This document shows, piece by piece, positions 52,580 through 62,200 of a stretch of DNA of 64,000 nucleotides. The translations under genes and the position numbers were made by a program. Below the pieces are notes generated by a model. The model saw only the letters and a program-made list of their open reading frames with translations. It was not told the DNA's origin and made no database searches. Each line of letters starts with the position of its first letter. Position 1 is the first letter of the stretch. Origin of the DNA: Pseudomonadota bacterium (lineage in GTDB: Bacteria; Myxococcota_A; Polyangia; Polyangiales; Polyangiaceae); the NCBI GenBank assembly GCA_023431345.1, contig JAEYWK010000160.1, forward strand, positions 1 through 64,000. Reading direction: 5' to 3'.

Positions 52580-55363
52580 GTGCGACTCCAGCTCGTGCCC
52601 AGTGAGCGGCAGGTCGAAGCCCTGGCGCTGGCCGGGCAACCCGCCAAGACGCTGCGCGAGCTCATCCGCGAGCTCGCCGACCGTGCCGCTCCCGGCCTCG
52701 AGCGCGCCGGGCCCGAGGTGACTCGCCTGATCGCGGAGACGATCACGCCCGAGCCCGAGCTGGCGGAGCTGCTCGATTCGGGCATCGGAGCTCTGCTGCG
52801 GCTCGGGGTCGGTCTCGAGGCGCTCGGCCAGCTGCCGGGCGCGCGCGCCCGGCTGTTCGAGGGGGCCTGGCTCCCGATGGCGGATGCGCTCAGCCGGGCC
52901 GGGCTGCGCGACGAGCGCGGGGACGTGTGGCGCGCGCTCGCCGCCGTCGACGCAGACGCGCTGCCGGGCGTCCGCGAGCTGTGGGTGTTGGGCTTCGCCG
53001 CGCTCGGCCCCGGAGAGCTCCTGCTGCTCGAGCGGCTGCACCTCGAGCTCTGTCGCCGGGGCGGCGGCGTCACGCTGCGCTTTCCCGGCGTATCCGGAGA
53101 CGAGACGCGCCGCGCGGTCGAGCTGCTCCAAACACGGCTGGAGGCGCGCTGGGCGGAGCACAACGACGCTCCCGCGGTGGTCCGCGACGACGACAAGCCC
53201 GCGCAGAGCTTGCCCGTCACGTTCACGCGCACGCCGAACATGGCGAGCGAAGCGCGTGCGGCGGTGCGGGCCGTACAAGAGCGGCTCGCAGAGGGGGCGA
53301 AGGTCGATCGCATCGCCATCGTGCCGCTCGAGCCCTCGGAGGCGTTCTTGGAGGAGCTGCGCTCGGCGCTGTGGCAAGCCAAGCTGCCGTTCAGCGAGCC
53401 GCGCGGCCGCCCGCCGATCGCCGGCCCCAACGTCCACGCGACGCTCGAGCTGCTGAGGCTCGTCGGCGGTCCGATCCGCCGCGACGCGCTGCTCGACGTG
53501 CTGGCCGCGCCCGGCCTGAGGCCGCGACGCTGGTTCGGCGAGAGCGGGCGCGCCGGCTTGCACGCCCTGCGCGATTTGCTGGCGCGCACGCCAGTCGGCT
53601 TCGACAAAGACGGGCAGCTGCTGCTCGGGCGGGCGCGGCTCCTCGCTCAAGCCAGTAAGTCGAGCGTCGCGCGCAGCGCCGCCGTGACCGCCCTCACCGC
53701 GATTTTGGCCGACCTGCAGCGGTTGGCCGCGAGCCGCGCGCGGCGCGAGCTGGTGCGTGAATTTCAAGCGCTGGTCGACGACCTGGGGCTGCTCGAGGTC
53801 GCGCCGCGCGTGCTGCGCCTCGCGCTCGAAGCGAGAGACCAAGGCGCGCCGGGGCTGCTCACGGCGCTGTCGGATGACGCGCGCGGCAGCGCGACCTTGT
53901 CGGTGGCGTTGACGCGGCTCGTGGAGGCCGCCGAGCGTCTCGGGTTGGGCGAAGCGCCCGTGACGCCACGCCAGCTCTCGGCCGAGCTGCTGCGCGCCAT
54001 GGAGGGCGTCGGGCGCGGGCGCGGCGCCGCGCGAGCCGCCGCGATCGCGATCGCCAGGCCGAGCGAGGTCGCGGGGCTGCCTTGGGAGTTCGTCGTGCTC
54101 TGTCGCTGCTCGGCGGCTTGCTTCAGCAAGAGCGCGGGCAGCACCGCCTCGCTGTGGCTCGGCAGCGAGCTGTGCGAGGCCTTGCCGCGCGACGCTCGAC
54201 CACCGAGCGCCCGCGACGAAGAGGCGGCCACGCTGACCGCGCTGAGCGCCCTGCTCGCCGACAGCGCCCGTACGGAGATCTTGTGGTCGACCGGCGACGG
54301 CACCAGCGAGACGCGCGAGAGCCGCTTCGTCGAGGTCTTGCTCGAGCTGCACCAGTCGTCCGCGCGGAGCGAGCCCGGCTCGCCGCTCTCGCCCGGCGCG
54401 CGGCGCATCGCGCCCTTGCCCGCGCCGAGCGAGCAGCTGGAGCTGCGCGTCGCCGTCGAGCTCGCGCGACACGCGTTCTTCTTCGGTCGCGGCGAGCGCT
54501 CCGAGCTGACGGGGCAGGTCTCGGAGCTCGGTCGCTGGGTGGACCCCACGTTGCCGCCCTTGCCCGTCACCCGCCTCGAGCGCTACGCCGACTGCGCGTT
54601 CTTGGGTCTGTCGAGCATCGTGCTGAAGAGCACCCGCGACGAGACCGTCGGCGACGGGCTCGGCGTCCGAGAGCGCGGCATCTTGATCCACGCCGCCGTG
54701 GCAGAGGCGCTGCTCGCCATCGCCGGGCTCGCCGCGCCCGACGCCGAGCTGCTCGAGCTGGCGCTCGCGGCCGCTGATCGCTCGCTCGAGCAGCACGGCG
54801 GCTCCGCGCTGCGCGGCGCGGCGCTGCGCGGCGCCCGCGCCGACGTGCGTAGCTTGGTGCGCTGGTCGCTCGAGAACCGCGACTACTCGTTTCGGGAGGC
54901 CGAGAAGGGCTTCGGCGACGGCGAGGCGTGGGCCGCGCTCAAGCTCGGGCCGTATCGCTTGTCGGGCCGCGTGGATCGCTACGATGTCTCGAGCGACGGC
55001 CAGCGCGTGCGCGTCATCGACTACAAGTCTGGCGCTCCGCCTTCCAAGAACGAGGCCCACGCGCTGCAAGGCTGGTTGTACGCGCGCAAGGTCGCGCAAG
55101 AGCTCGGCGCGGGCGAGGTGCAGAGCTTGTACTTGGGCCTGCAGCGGCGCGTGCCGGTGCCGAAGGAGATCTTTCGTGGCGCCTCCGACGCGGCGGCGCT
55201 GCTCGAGCGCGAGCAAGGCGCGCTCGTGCTGCTCGAGCGCCTTCGAGCAGGTCACGTCGCGGCCGAGCCGACGAGGCCAGCCCGCTGCGAGCGCTGCGAC
55301 GCGCGCGATCTGTGCCGCCGGCCGCTCTCCGCGCCCGCGCCCGACGACGGAGACGACGCTTGA
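52580..55363 (+). CDS. addB: AddB-like PD-(D/E)XK nuclease subunit
   Basis: The 927-residue protein resembles AddB of a double-strand break repair helicase-nuclease. The N-terminus lacks the Walker A motif found in AddB of many Firmicutes. The C-terminal nuclease reads RVDRYD and VRVIDYKSG (D814, K816). The iron-sulfur cysteines match the AddB pattern: C672, then C903-x2-C906-x5-C912. It is translationally coupled to the AddA-like gene (TTGA overlap). Together they would resect ends for RecA loading, recognising a chi-like sequence. Confidence 0.85.
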   Translation: MRLQLVPSERQVEALALAGQPAKTLRELIRELADRAAPGLERAGPEVTRLIAETITPEPELAELLDSGIGALLRLGVGLEALGQLPGARARLFEGAWLPMADALSRAGLRDERGDVWRALAAVDADALPGVRELWVLGFAALGPGELLLLERLHLELCRRGGGVTLRFPGVSGDETRRAVELLQTRLEARWAEHNDAPAVVRDDDKPAQSLPVTFTRTPNMASEARAAVRAVQERLAEGAKVDRIAIVPLEPSEAFLEELRSALWQAKLPFSEPRGRPPIAGPNVHATLELLRLVGGPIRRDALLDVLAAPGLRPRRWFGESGRAGLHALRDLLARTPVGFDKDGQLLLGRARLLAQASKSSVARSAAVTALTAILADLQRLAASRARRELVREFQALVDDLGLLEVAPRVLRLALEARDQGAPGLLTALSDDARGSATLSVALTRLVEAAERLGLGEAPVTPRQLSAELLRAMEGVGRGRGAARAAAIAIARPSEVAGLPWEFVVLCRCSAACFSKSAGSTASLWLGSELCEALPRDARPPSARDEEAATLTALSALLADSARTEILWSTGDGTSETRESRFVEVLLELHQSSARSEPGSPLSPGARRIAPLPAPSEQLELRVAVELARHAFFFGRGERSELTGQVSELGRWVDPTLPPLPVTRLERYADCAFLGLSSIVLKSTRDETVGDGLGVRERGILIHAAVAEALLAIAGLAAPDAELLELALAAADRSLEQHGGSALRGAALRGARADVRSLVRWSLENRDYSFREAEKGFGDGEAWAALKLGPYRLSGRVDRYDVSSDGQRVRVIDYKSGAPPSKNEAHALQGWLYARKVAQELGAGEVQSLYLGLQRRVPVPKEIFRGASDAAALLEREQGALVLLERLRAGHVAAEPTRPARCERCDARDLCRRPLSAPAPDDGDDA

Positions 55364-58300
55364 TCCCGGGCCTATCGCGCAACGCGGTCGTCGCCGCCAG
55401 CGCCGGCACGGGCAAGACCGAGCTGCTGACGTCCATTTACCTCGGCCACTGCTTGGGGCTGGCCGGTGATGGGGCGCTGGTGTCGCCCACCCGCATCGTC
55501 GCCACCACCTTCTCGCGCGCCGCTGCGCGCGAGATCCGCGAGCGCTTGGAGAAGCGCTTCGCCGGCGTGGCCGGCGCGGACGACGCCGAATTCGAGCGGC
55601 GGCTCGGCGCCGGCCTCTCGGCGCTGGCGGCCGAGCGCGGGCTCACGCGAAGCGAGCTCGCCCGACGCGCCGCGCGCGCGCTCGACGAGCTACCCGACGC
55701 CGCCATCGACACGCTCCACAACTTGTGCGCGCGCGTGCTGCGCGAGCACGGCCTGGAGCTCGGGATAACGCCCTCTTTCACGATTCTGGAGGAGCAGCGC
55801 GCGCTCGAAGACACCGAGCTCGCCATCGACGAAGTCCTCACTGACGCGCTCGCGGCCAGCGGGCTGCCGCTGATCGGCGCGCAGCAGCTGCTCGACGCCT
55901 CGGGCGGGCTCGATCGCCTGCGCGGCTGGATGCTCGCGCTCTTGTCGCGTCTCGACGACGAAGGGCTCGACGCGACGGCGCTCGAGCGCGGTGACGAAGG
56001 CGCGGCCGCGCGCCGCACCGAAGCCACCCTGCACGCGGTCTGCCGCGAGCTTTCGAGCGACCCCGAGTCGGCGCGAGCGCCGCATGCCCGCGCCGTGCTC
56101 GACGCGCTCGCCACCTCCGCCGCCGCCAGCGGCCTCGACGCGGACCGACTGAGCCGGGCCTTCGCGGCGCTGGCGGCCGAGAAGAAAGGCCGTAGCGCGC
56201 CGGGCTCCGAGGCCCTGAAGGCTCTGCTCGAGCAGAGCCGCGGCACGAACAACGCCCAGAAGGCCCGCGCGATCGTGCGGCTGATCGTGGAAGGGCCGAG
56301 CCTCGACGAGAGGCTGCGGGGCGTGGCGGAGGTCATCGCGGAGATCCAGCGCCGCCTGCGCGAGCGCCACGTCGCGCAGCGCAGCCTCGGCTTCGGTGAT
56401 TTGCTCCGGCTCACCCGCGACGGCCTGCGCGACCACCCGCACGTCGCGCGCGCGGCCGGCGGTCGCATCGAGCTACTGCTGGTGGACGAATTTCAAGACA
56501 CCAGCCGCGTTCAGTGCGAGCTCTTGCTGTTGCTGCGCGAGCGCCCCGAGCGGAGCCGCGCGCGCGCGGCGGGCACGCTACCGAGCGCGGGCGACATCGC
56601 TCCGCGCGGCCTGGTGGTGGTCGGCGATCGCAAGCAATCGATCTACGGCTTCCGCGGCGCCGACGTGTCGGTGTTCGCCGAGCTCTCCACCGCCCTCGCC
56701 GGCGCCGAGGCCGCGCGCTTGCTCGACTTGCCCCCCAGCGCCACGCCCGACGAGAGCGCGCCCGCCGTCGCCGATGTATCGACGCTGGTCGACAGCTACC
56801 GCTCGCGCCCCGCCATCGTCGAAGCCGTGAACCTGATCTCGGAGCGCGATTTCGCGCCGCGCCTCGATCGAAGCTTCGAGATCCGTTACGCGCCCGCCGA
56901 AGCGCTGCGCGTGCCCGCGAGCCGAGCCGGCGGCGAGCGCGGCCACGTCACGCTGCTCGTCGACGACAACCTCACGCCCGAGGCCGAGCCGCTCGTGCAG
57001 CGCGCCACCGGCAGCATGCGCACCGCGCTGGCCATCGCCGGCTACTGCGCGCGCGCCGTGCGCGAAGGGCGACCGCTCGCCAGCTTGGCCGTGCTCGCCC
57101 GGCGCCGCGCCACCCTGCCCGTGCTCGGCTTCGCGTTCGATCATTTCGGGGTGCCTTACGTCGTCTCCGGTCGCGATCTCTACGGCACCCCGGAGGTGCG
57201 CGACGTGTTCGCCGCGCTCCGTCTGAGCCAAGCCCCGCGTGACCGCCACGCCCTCGCCGTGCTGGCGCGCAGCCCCCTCGGCGGCCTCTCCGACCAGGCG
57301 CTGGTCGAGCTCAGCGATCCGAAGCGCGGCCTCCTGCCGTGCGACGAGTGGCAGCCCGAACGCCTGTCGCTCGAGGCCGATCGCAAGCTCGCGGGGCTGC
57401 TCAAGCAGCGCCTCGAGCGCTACCTGGAGCTGGCTCCGCGGCTCTCCCCGCGTGACGCCATCTTCGACGTGGTCGAGCGCTTCGAGCTGACGGCCGTGCT
57501 GTCGCTCTTGCCGCGCGGGGCCGTGCGCCTGGCGAACATCGGCCGGCTGCAAGAGATCGCGGCCACGCACGGCGGTAACCTCGCCGCTTTCACGCGCTTC
57601 ATCACGCGGCAAATCGCGCTCGAGATGGACGAAACCGAAGCGGCCGTGTTCTCGCCCGACGATGACGCGGTGCGCCTGCTGACCATCCACGGCAGCAAAG
57701 GCCTGGCGTTTCCCACCGTGATTCTGGGTGATCCGGAGGCGGTGGAGCGCCCGCAAACGGCGCCGGTCGGCATCTTGCGCCGCCCGCGGAGCGCGCCGCT
57801 GCTCGTCGTGCGTCACGCCGGAGAAGACGGGCCCATCATCACCGACACCCAAACCGAGCTCACGGAGGACACGAGCGCCCGCGCCTTCGCCGAGCGCCAA
57901 CGGCTCAGCTACGTGGCGCTCACGCGCGCCGAGCACGAGCTGGTGATCGCGCTCCCCGTGCAGGCTCGCGGCGGCTCCCTCGCCAAGACCCTGCAAGACC
58001 TGCACACCGAAGGCGCGCTGCAGCGCATCGACGGCTACCGCGAGCAGCCCGTGAGCGAGCTGCTCGCCGAAGCCAAGCTGCCCTCCGCCACGCTCGCGCC
58101 GAGCAGCGAGCCGCCGGCGCTGCCACGCGAGCTGCGCGGCAGCGCCGTCGTGCTCGGCGTCACCGCCCTCAGCGACTTCCAGATTTGCCCGCGGCGCTTC
58201 AGCCTGGTGCAGCTGCAAGGGCTCACGGAGCCACGGCGCGGCGCGGGCGAGCGTCCGAGCATCGACGCCGATCCGCGCCTGGCCGGCATCGCTGCCCATC

Positions 58301-59016
58301 ACGTGCTCGAGGTTTGGCCGCTGGAGCGCTGGGGCGAGCCGCCCGACATGGCCGCGCTCGCCGCGTCGCTCACGCAGGGCGGGCTCGACTCGAGCTCGCC
58401 GACCGGCGAAAAGACGCTGGCGGGGCTGGCCCGCTTCCTCGGCGGCGCCTACGCGGCCCGCGTGCGGCGCGACGCCGTGCGCGTGCTGCGGGAGGTCGAG
58501 CTGATCGTCACGCTCGAAGGGCGGACGGCGGCGCCGCCCGTCGACAAGCGGCGGCCCAAGCACCACCCCGGCCAGCTCGAGCTGTTCGGCGCGGCTCCCC
58601 CGCAGCAGCAGCACACGCCGGCCCCTTCCGGGCCAGCACAGTCGGCGCACCCCGCGCTCGTGGTCAAGGCTACCCTCGACTTACTCGTGGAGCTGAAGGA
58701 CGGCAGCTTGCACGTCATCGACTACAAGCGCACGACCGGCGGCGGCGATCATGCCCGCTACGGCCCGCAGCTTTCGCTCTACCGCAGCGTGGTCGAGCGC
58801 AAGCTCGGCAAAACGCCGAAAGTTGGCCTCCTTCACCTGCTCGGCGACGCGAACGAGCCGGACTGGATCGAGCCGCCGAAGGCGGAGCCTGCCGCGATCG
58901 CGCGCGCCTTTCTGAACGCGCGCGCGCGCGACGAGTGGGCGCTCGTTCCCGAGCGGACCTGCCGCGCCGTGCATTGTGGCTTCGTCGCGAGCTGCCATTT
59001 CGAGGCGAACGAGTGA
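55360..59016 (+). CDS. addA: AddA-like UvrD-family helicase-nuclease subunit
   Basis: The 1218-residue protein starts at a TTG overlapping the addB stop; earlier in-frame starts lie inside addB. It has the SF1A helicase motifs: Walker A ASAGTGKTELL (Lys19), LLLVDEFQDTSRVQ, VVGDRKQSIYGFRGAD, LLTIHGSKGLAFPTVIL and YVALTRAEHELV. The C-terminal nuclease domain contains LHVIDYKRTTGG (D1121, K1123). This is the standard layout of the AddA subunit of the AddAB system. Confidence 0.9.
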   Translation: MIPGLSRNAVVAASAGTGKTELLTSIYLGHCLGLAGDGALVSPTRIVATTFSRAAAREIRERLEKRFAGVAGADDAEFERRLGAGLSALAAERGLTRSELARRAARALDELPDAAIDTLHNLCARVLREHGLELGITPSFTILEEQRALEDTELAIDEVLTDALAASGLPLIGAQQLLDASGGLDRLRGWMLALLSRLDDEGLDATALERGDEGAAARRTEATLHAVCRELSSDPESARAPHARAVLDALATSAAASGLDADRLSRAFAALAAEKKGRSAPGSEALKALLEQSRGTNNAQKARAIVRLIVEGPSLDERLRGVAEVIAEIQRRLRERHVAQRSLGFGDLLRLTRDGLRDHPHVARAAGGRIELLLVDEFQDTSRVQCELLLLLRERPERSRARAAGTLPSAGDIAPRGLVVVGDRKQSIYGFRGADVSVFAELSTALAGAEAARLLDLPPSATPDESAPAVADVSTLVDSYRSRPAIVEAVNLISERDFAPRLDRSFEIRYAPAEALRVPASRAGGERGHVTLLVDDNLTPEAEPLVQRATGSMRTALAIAGYCARAVREGRPLASLAVLARRRATLPVLGFAFDHFGVPYVVSGRDLYGTPEVRDVFAALRLSQAPRDRHALAVLARSPLGGLSDQALVELSDPKRGLLPCDEWQPERLSLEADRKLAGLLKQRLERYLELAPRLSPRDAIFDVVERFELTAVLSLLPRGAVRLANIGRLQEIAATHGGNLAAFTRFITRQIALEMDETEAAVFSPDDDAVRLLTIHGSKGLAFPTVILGDPEAVERPQTAPVGILRRPRSAPLLVVRHAGEDGPIITDTQTELTEDTSARAFAERQRLSYVALTRAEHELVIALPVQARGGSLAKTLQDLHTEGALQRIDGYREQPVSELLAEAKLPSATLAPSSEPPALPRELRGSAVVLGVTALSDFQICPRRFSLVQLQGLTEPRRGAGERPSIDADPRLAGIAAHHVLEVWPLERWGEPPDMAALAASLTQGGLDSSSPTGEKTLAGLARFLGGAYAARVRRDAVRVLREVELIVTLEGRTAAPPVDKRRPKHHPGQLELFGAAPPQQQHTPAPSGPAQSAHPALVVKATLDLLVELKDGSLHVIDYKRTTGGGDHARYGPQLSLYRSVVERKLGKTPKVGLLHLLGDANEPDWIEPPKAEPAAIARAFLNARARDEWALVPERTCRAVHCGFVASCHFEANE

Positions 59017-59025
59017 GCTCTTTTT

Positions 59026-59044
59026 CCGCCGCGTTTCGCGGCGG
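59026..59044. other. Perfect hairpin after addA
   Basis: CCGCCGCG (59026-59033) pairs with CGCGGCGG (59037-59044) across a TTT loop, ten bases after the addA stop. A run of five T precedes rather than follows it on the plus strand, so it is not a classical terminator. Confidence 0.35.
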
Positions 59045-59192
59045 CGACGCACATCACTCTCGCGGACGTTGAAGCGCGCAAGAGCCGTGCTAACAGGCGC
59101 ACGCCCCCGCTCTCTGATACTACTGTACTGGTCTGCGTCGGCTTGCGCGTCGCGTCAATCCGTGCGACACGCGCCCTAGCGCCCCGCAGCGC

Positions 59193-59221
59193 CTGACCGA
59201 AGCCCTCGATCACTTTATACT
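59193..59221 (+). promoter_or_regulatory. Candidate gltB promoter
   Basis: CTGACC (59193-59198), a 17-base spacer and TATACT (59216-59221) lie about 50 bases upstream of gltB. The -10 is near-consensus. This is one of the better promoter predictions in the window. Confidence 0.45.
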
Positions 59222-59278
59222 CCACGCCCGTCGAGCCCGACCCAGGGCTCCCTTCTCCCCTCCCGACATCAGAGACAC

Positions 59279-62200
59279 ATGCCCCTTCCGCAACGCCAAG
59301 GTCTGTACGATCCCCGCTATGAGCACGACGCGTGTGGCGTCGGCTTCGTCGCGAACATCAAGGGAGAGGCGTCGCACGACATCGTCAAGAAGGGCGTCGA
59401 TATCCTGCTCAACCTCGTGCACCGCGGCGCGTCCGGCTGCGATCCACTGACGGGAGACGGCGCCGGCATTTTGATGCAAGTGCCGCACAAGTTCTTCAAG
59501 AAGGCGTGCGACTCGGCCGATATCGAGCTGCCGGAGCCGGGTCGCTACGGCGTCGGCCTCGTCTTCTTGCCGCGTGACAGGAATGACCGCCGCCGCTGTC
59601 AGCAGATCCTCGAAGACAAGATCTTCGGCACCGGACAGCGCCTGATCGGCTGGCGCGACGTGTCGGTGAACGACGCTGCGCTCGGTCCGTTGGCGCGCGC
59701 CAGCGCGCCCGTGATCCGCCAAGTGTTCATCGGCTCGAACACGGACGACCAGGGCGCGTTCGAGCGCAAGCTGTTCGTGATCCGCCGCTGGGCGGAGCGC
59801 ACCGTGCGCGAGTCGAACATCGCCAGCAAAGGCTCGTTCTACCTGCCGAGCCTCTCGTCGCGGACCATCATCTACAAAGGCCTGCTCTTGGCCGAGCAGC
59901 TCGCGGGCTTCTATCAGGAGCTCGAAGACCCGGACATGGAGAGCGCGCTGGCCATGGTGCACCAGCGCTTCAGCACCAACACCTTCCCGACCTGGGAGCT
60001 GGCGCAGCCCTTCCGTGTGCTGGCCCACAACGGCGAGATCAACACCGTTCGCGGCAACGCGGCTTGGATGAGCGCGCGTGAGCAGCTGTTCAAGGGTGAG
60101 GTGTTCGGCGAGGACGTACGCCACATTTTGCCCACGATCACCCCGGGCGGCAGCGACACCGCGATGCTCGACAACACCGCCGAGCTACTGCTGCAAGCGG
60201 GGCGCTCGCTGCCGCACGTGATGATGATGCTCGTGCCCGAGGCCTGGCAAAACGACGAGCAGATGCCGGAGCACAAGAAGGCATTTTACGAGTACCACTC
60301 GTGCCTGGTCGAGCCGTGGGATGGCCCGGCCGCGCTCGCCTTCACCGACGGCAAGCGCATCGGCGGCATGCTCGACCGCAACGGCCTCCGCCCCGCGCGC
60401 TGGACGGAGACGAAAGACGGCCTGGTGGTGCTGGGCTCCGAGACGGGCGTGCTGGAGTTCCCGGCCGAGAACATCGAGCGCAAGGGCCGCCTCGAGCCGG
60501 GCCGCATGTTCCTGGTCGACACCGAGAAGGGTCGCATCGTCGAAGACGAAGAGATCAAGGACGAGATTTGCCGCAAGAAGGCCTACGGCAAATGGATCCG
60601 CGAGAACAAGATCGCGCTCGCCGACATCGAGGCCTCGCCTCCCACCGCCACCGCGCGCGAGCACACCACGCTGCTGCAGCGCCAGAAGGTCTTCGGCTAC
60701 ACGCAAGAAGATCTGCGCTTGCTGATGGCGCCGATGGCCGGCGCGGGCGACGAGCCGCGCGGCTCGATGGGCACCGACACGCCGCTGGCGGTGCTGTCCG
60801 ATCGGCCGCAGCTGGTCTTCGCCTACTTCAAGCAGCACTTCGCCCAGGTCACCAACCCCGCGATCGATCCGATCCGCGAGGCGATGGTGATGAGCCTCAA
60901 GGCTTACATCGGCGGCGAAGGCAACATCCTGTTCGAGCTGCCGGATCAGGCGCAAATGCTCGAGCTGCCCGATCCGATCTTGAGCAATCAAGATCTAGCC
61001 AAGCTGCGCGAAACGCCGCTCAGCACGCTGCGCACCCCGCCCACCCTGCCCATGCTCTATCCGGTGGCCGAAGGCGGGGAAGGCCTGAAAGCCGCGCTCG
61101 ACGAGCTGTGCCGGCAGGCCTCGCTAGCGGTGCTCGACGGCCACGCGCTGCTCATCTTGAGCGACCGCGGCTCGACCGAGCACATGGCGCCCGTACCGAG
61201 CTTGCTCGCCACGGGTGCGGTGCACAATCACCTGCTGCGCAACGGCACGCGCATGAAGGTGGGCATCATCGTCGAGACCGGTGAGGCGCGTGAGGTTCAC
61301 CACTTCTGCTTGCTCTTCGGCTACGGCGCCGGCGCGGTCAACCCGTACCTGGCCTTCGAGTCGCTGCATCAAATGGCGCAGCAGGGCACGCCGGGCCTGA
61401 AGGACCCGGAGCTCGCGCAAAAGAAGTACATCAAGGCCGTCAACAAGGGCCTGCTCAAGGTGATGAGCAAGATGGGCATCAGCACCCTGCAAAGCTACCA
61501 GGGCGCGCAAATCTTCGAAGCCATCGGCCTATCGCCGGACCTCATCGATCGCTACTTCACCAACACGTCCAGCCGCATCTCCGGCATCGACCTCGACGTG
61601 ATCGCCGAAGAGTCACGGCGCCGGCACGACTTCGCCTACCCCAAGGCGACCGAGCCTACGGGGTACCTCGATCTGGGCGGTCAGTATCACTACCGCGCGC
61701 AGGGCGAGCGGCACCTGTGGGACCCGAGCACCGTCTCCAAGCTGCAGCACGCCGTGCGCATGGAAGACGTGAAGAGCTACCAGGAGTACTCGCGGCTCAT
61801 CAACGACCAGTCGAGCGGCCCCATCACGCTGCGCGGCCTGTGGGAGCTGGCTCCGAACGGCGCTCCGGTGCCGCTCGAAGAGGTCGAGTCAGCCGCGGAG
61901 ATCGTCAAGCGCTTCGCCACTGGCGCCATGAGCTACGGCTCCATCAGCGCCGAAGCGCACGAGAACCTCGCGATCGCGATGAACCGCATCGGCGGCCGCA
62001 GCAACACCGGCGAGGGCGGTGAGAGCGAAGAGCGCTTCAAGCCCGACGCCAACGGCGACTTGCGTCGCAGCTCGATCAAGCAGGTCGCCTCCGGTCGTTT
62101 CGGCGTCACCACCTATTACCTGGTCAACGCCGACGAGCTGCAGATCAAGGTCTCGCAAGGCGCCAAGCCGGGCGAAGGCGGCGAGCTGCCGGGCCACAAG

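Noticed and set aside
52307..55255. 982-residue open frame antisense to the AddB-like gene
   Set aside because: It has no recognisable motif, is rich in Arg/Gln/His/Ala as expected from reading GC-rich codons backwards, and lies on the strand opposite a clear nuclease gene.
54928..55360. Upstream extension of the AddA reading frame into addB
   Set aside because: The extension is Arg/Ala-rich noise overlapping addB; the TTG at 55360 begins exactly where family homology begins.
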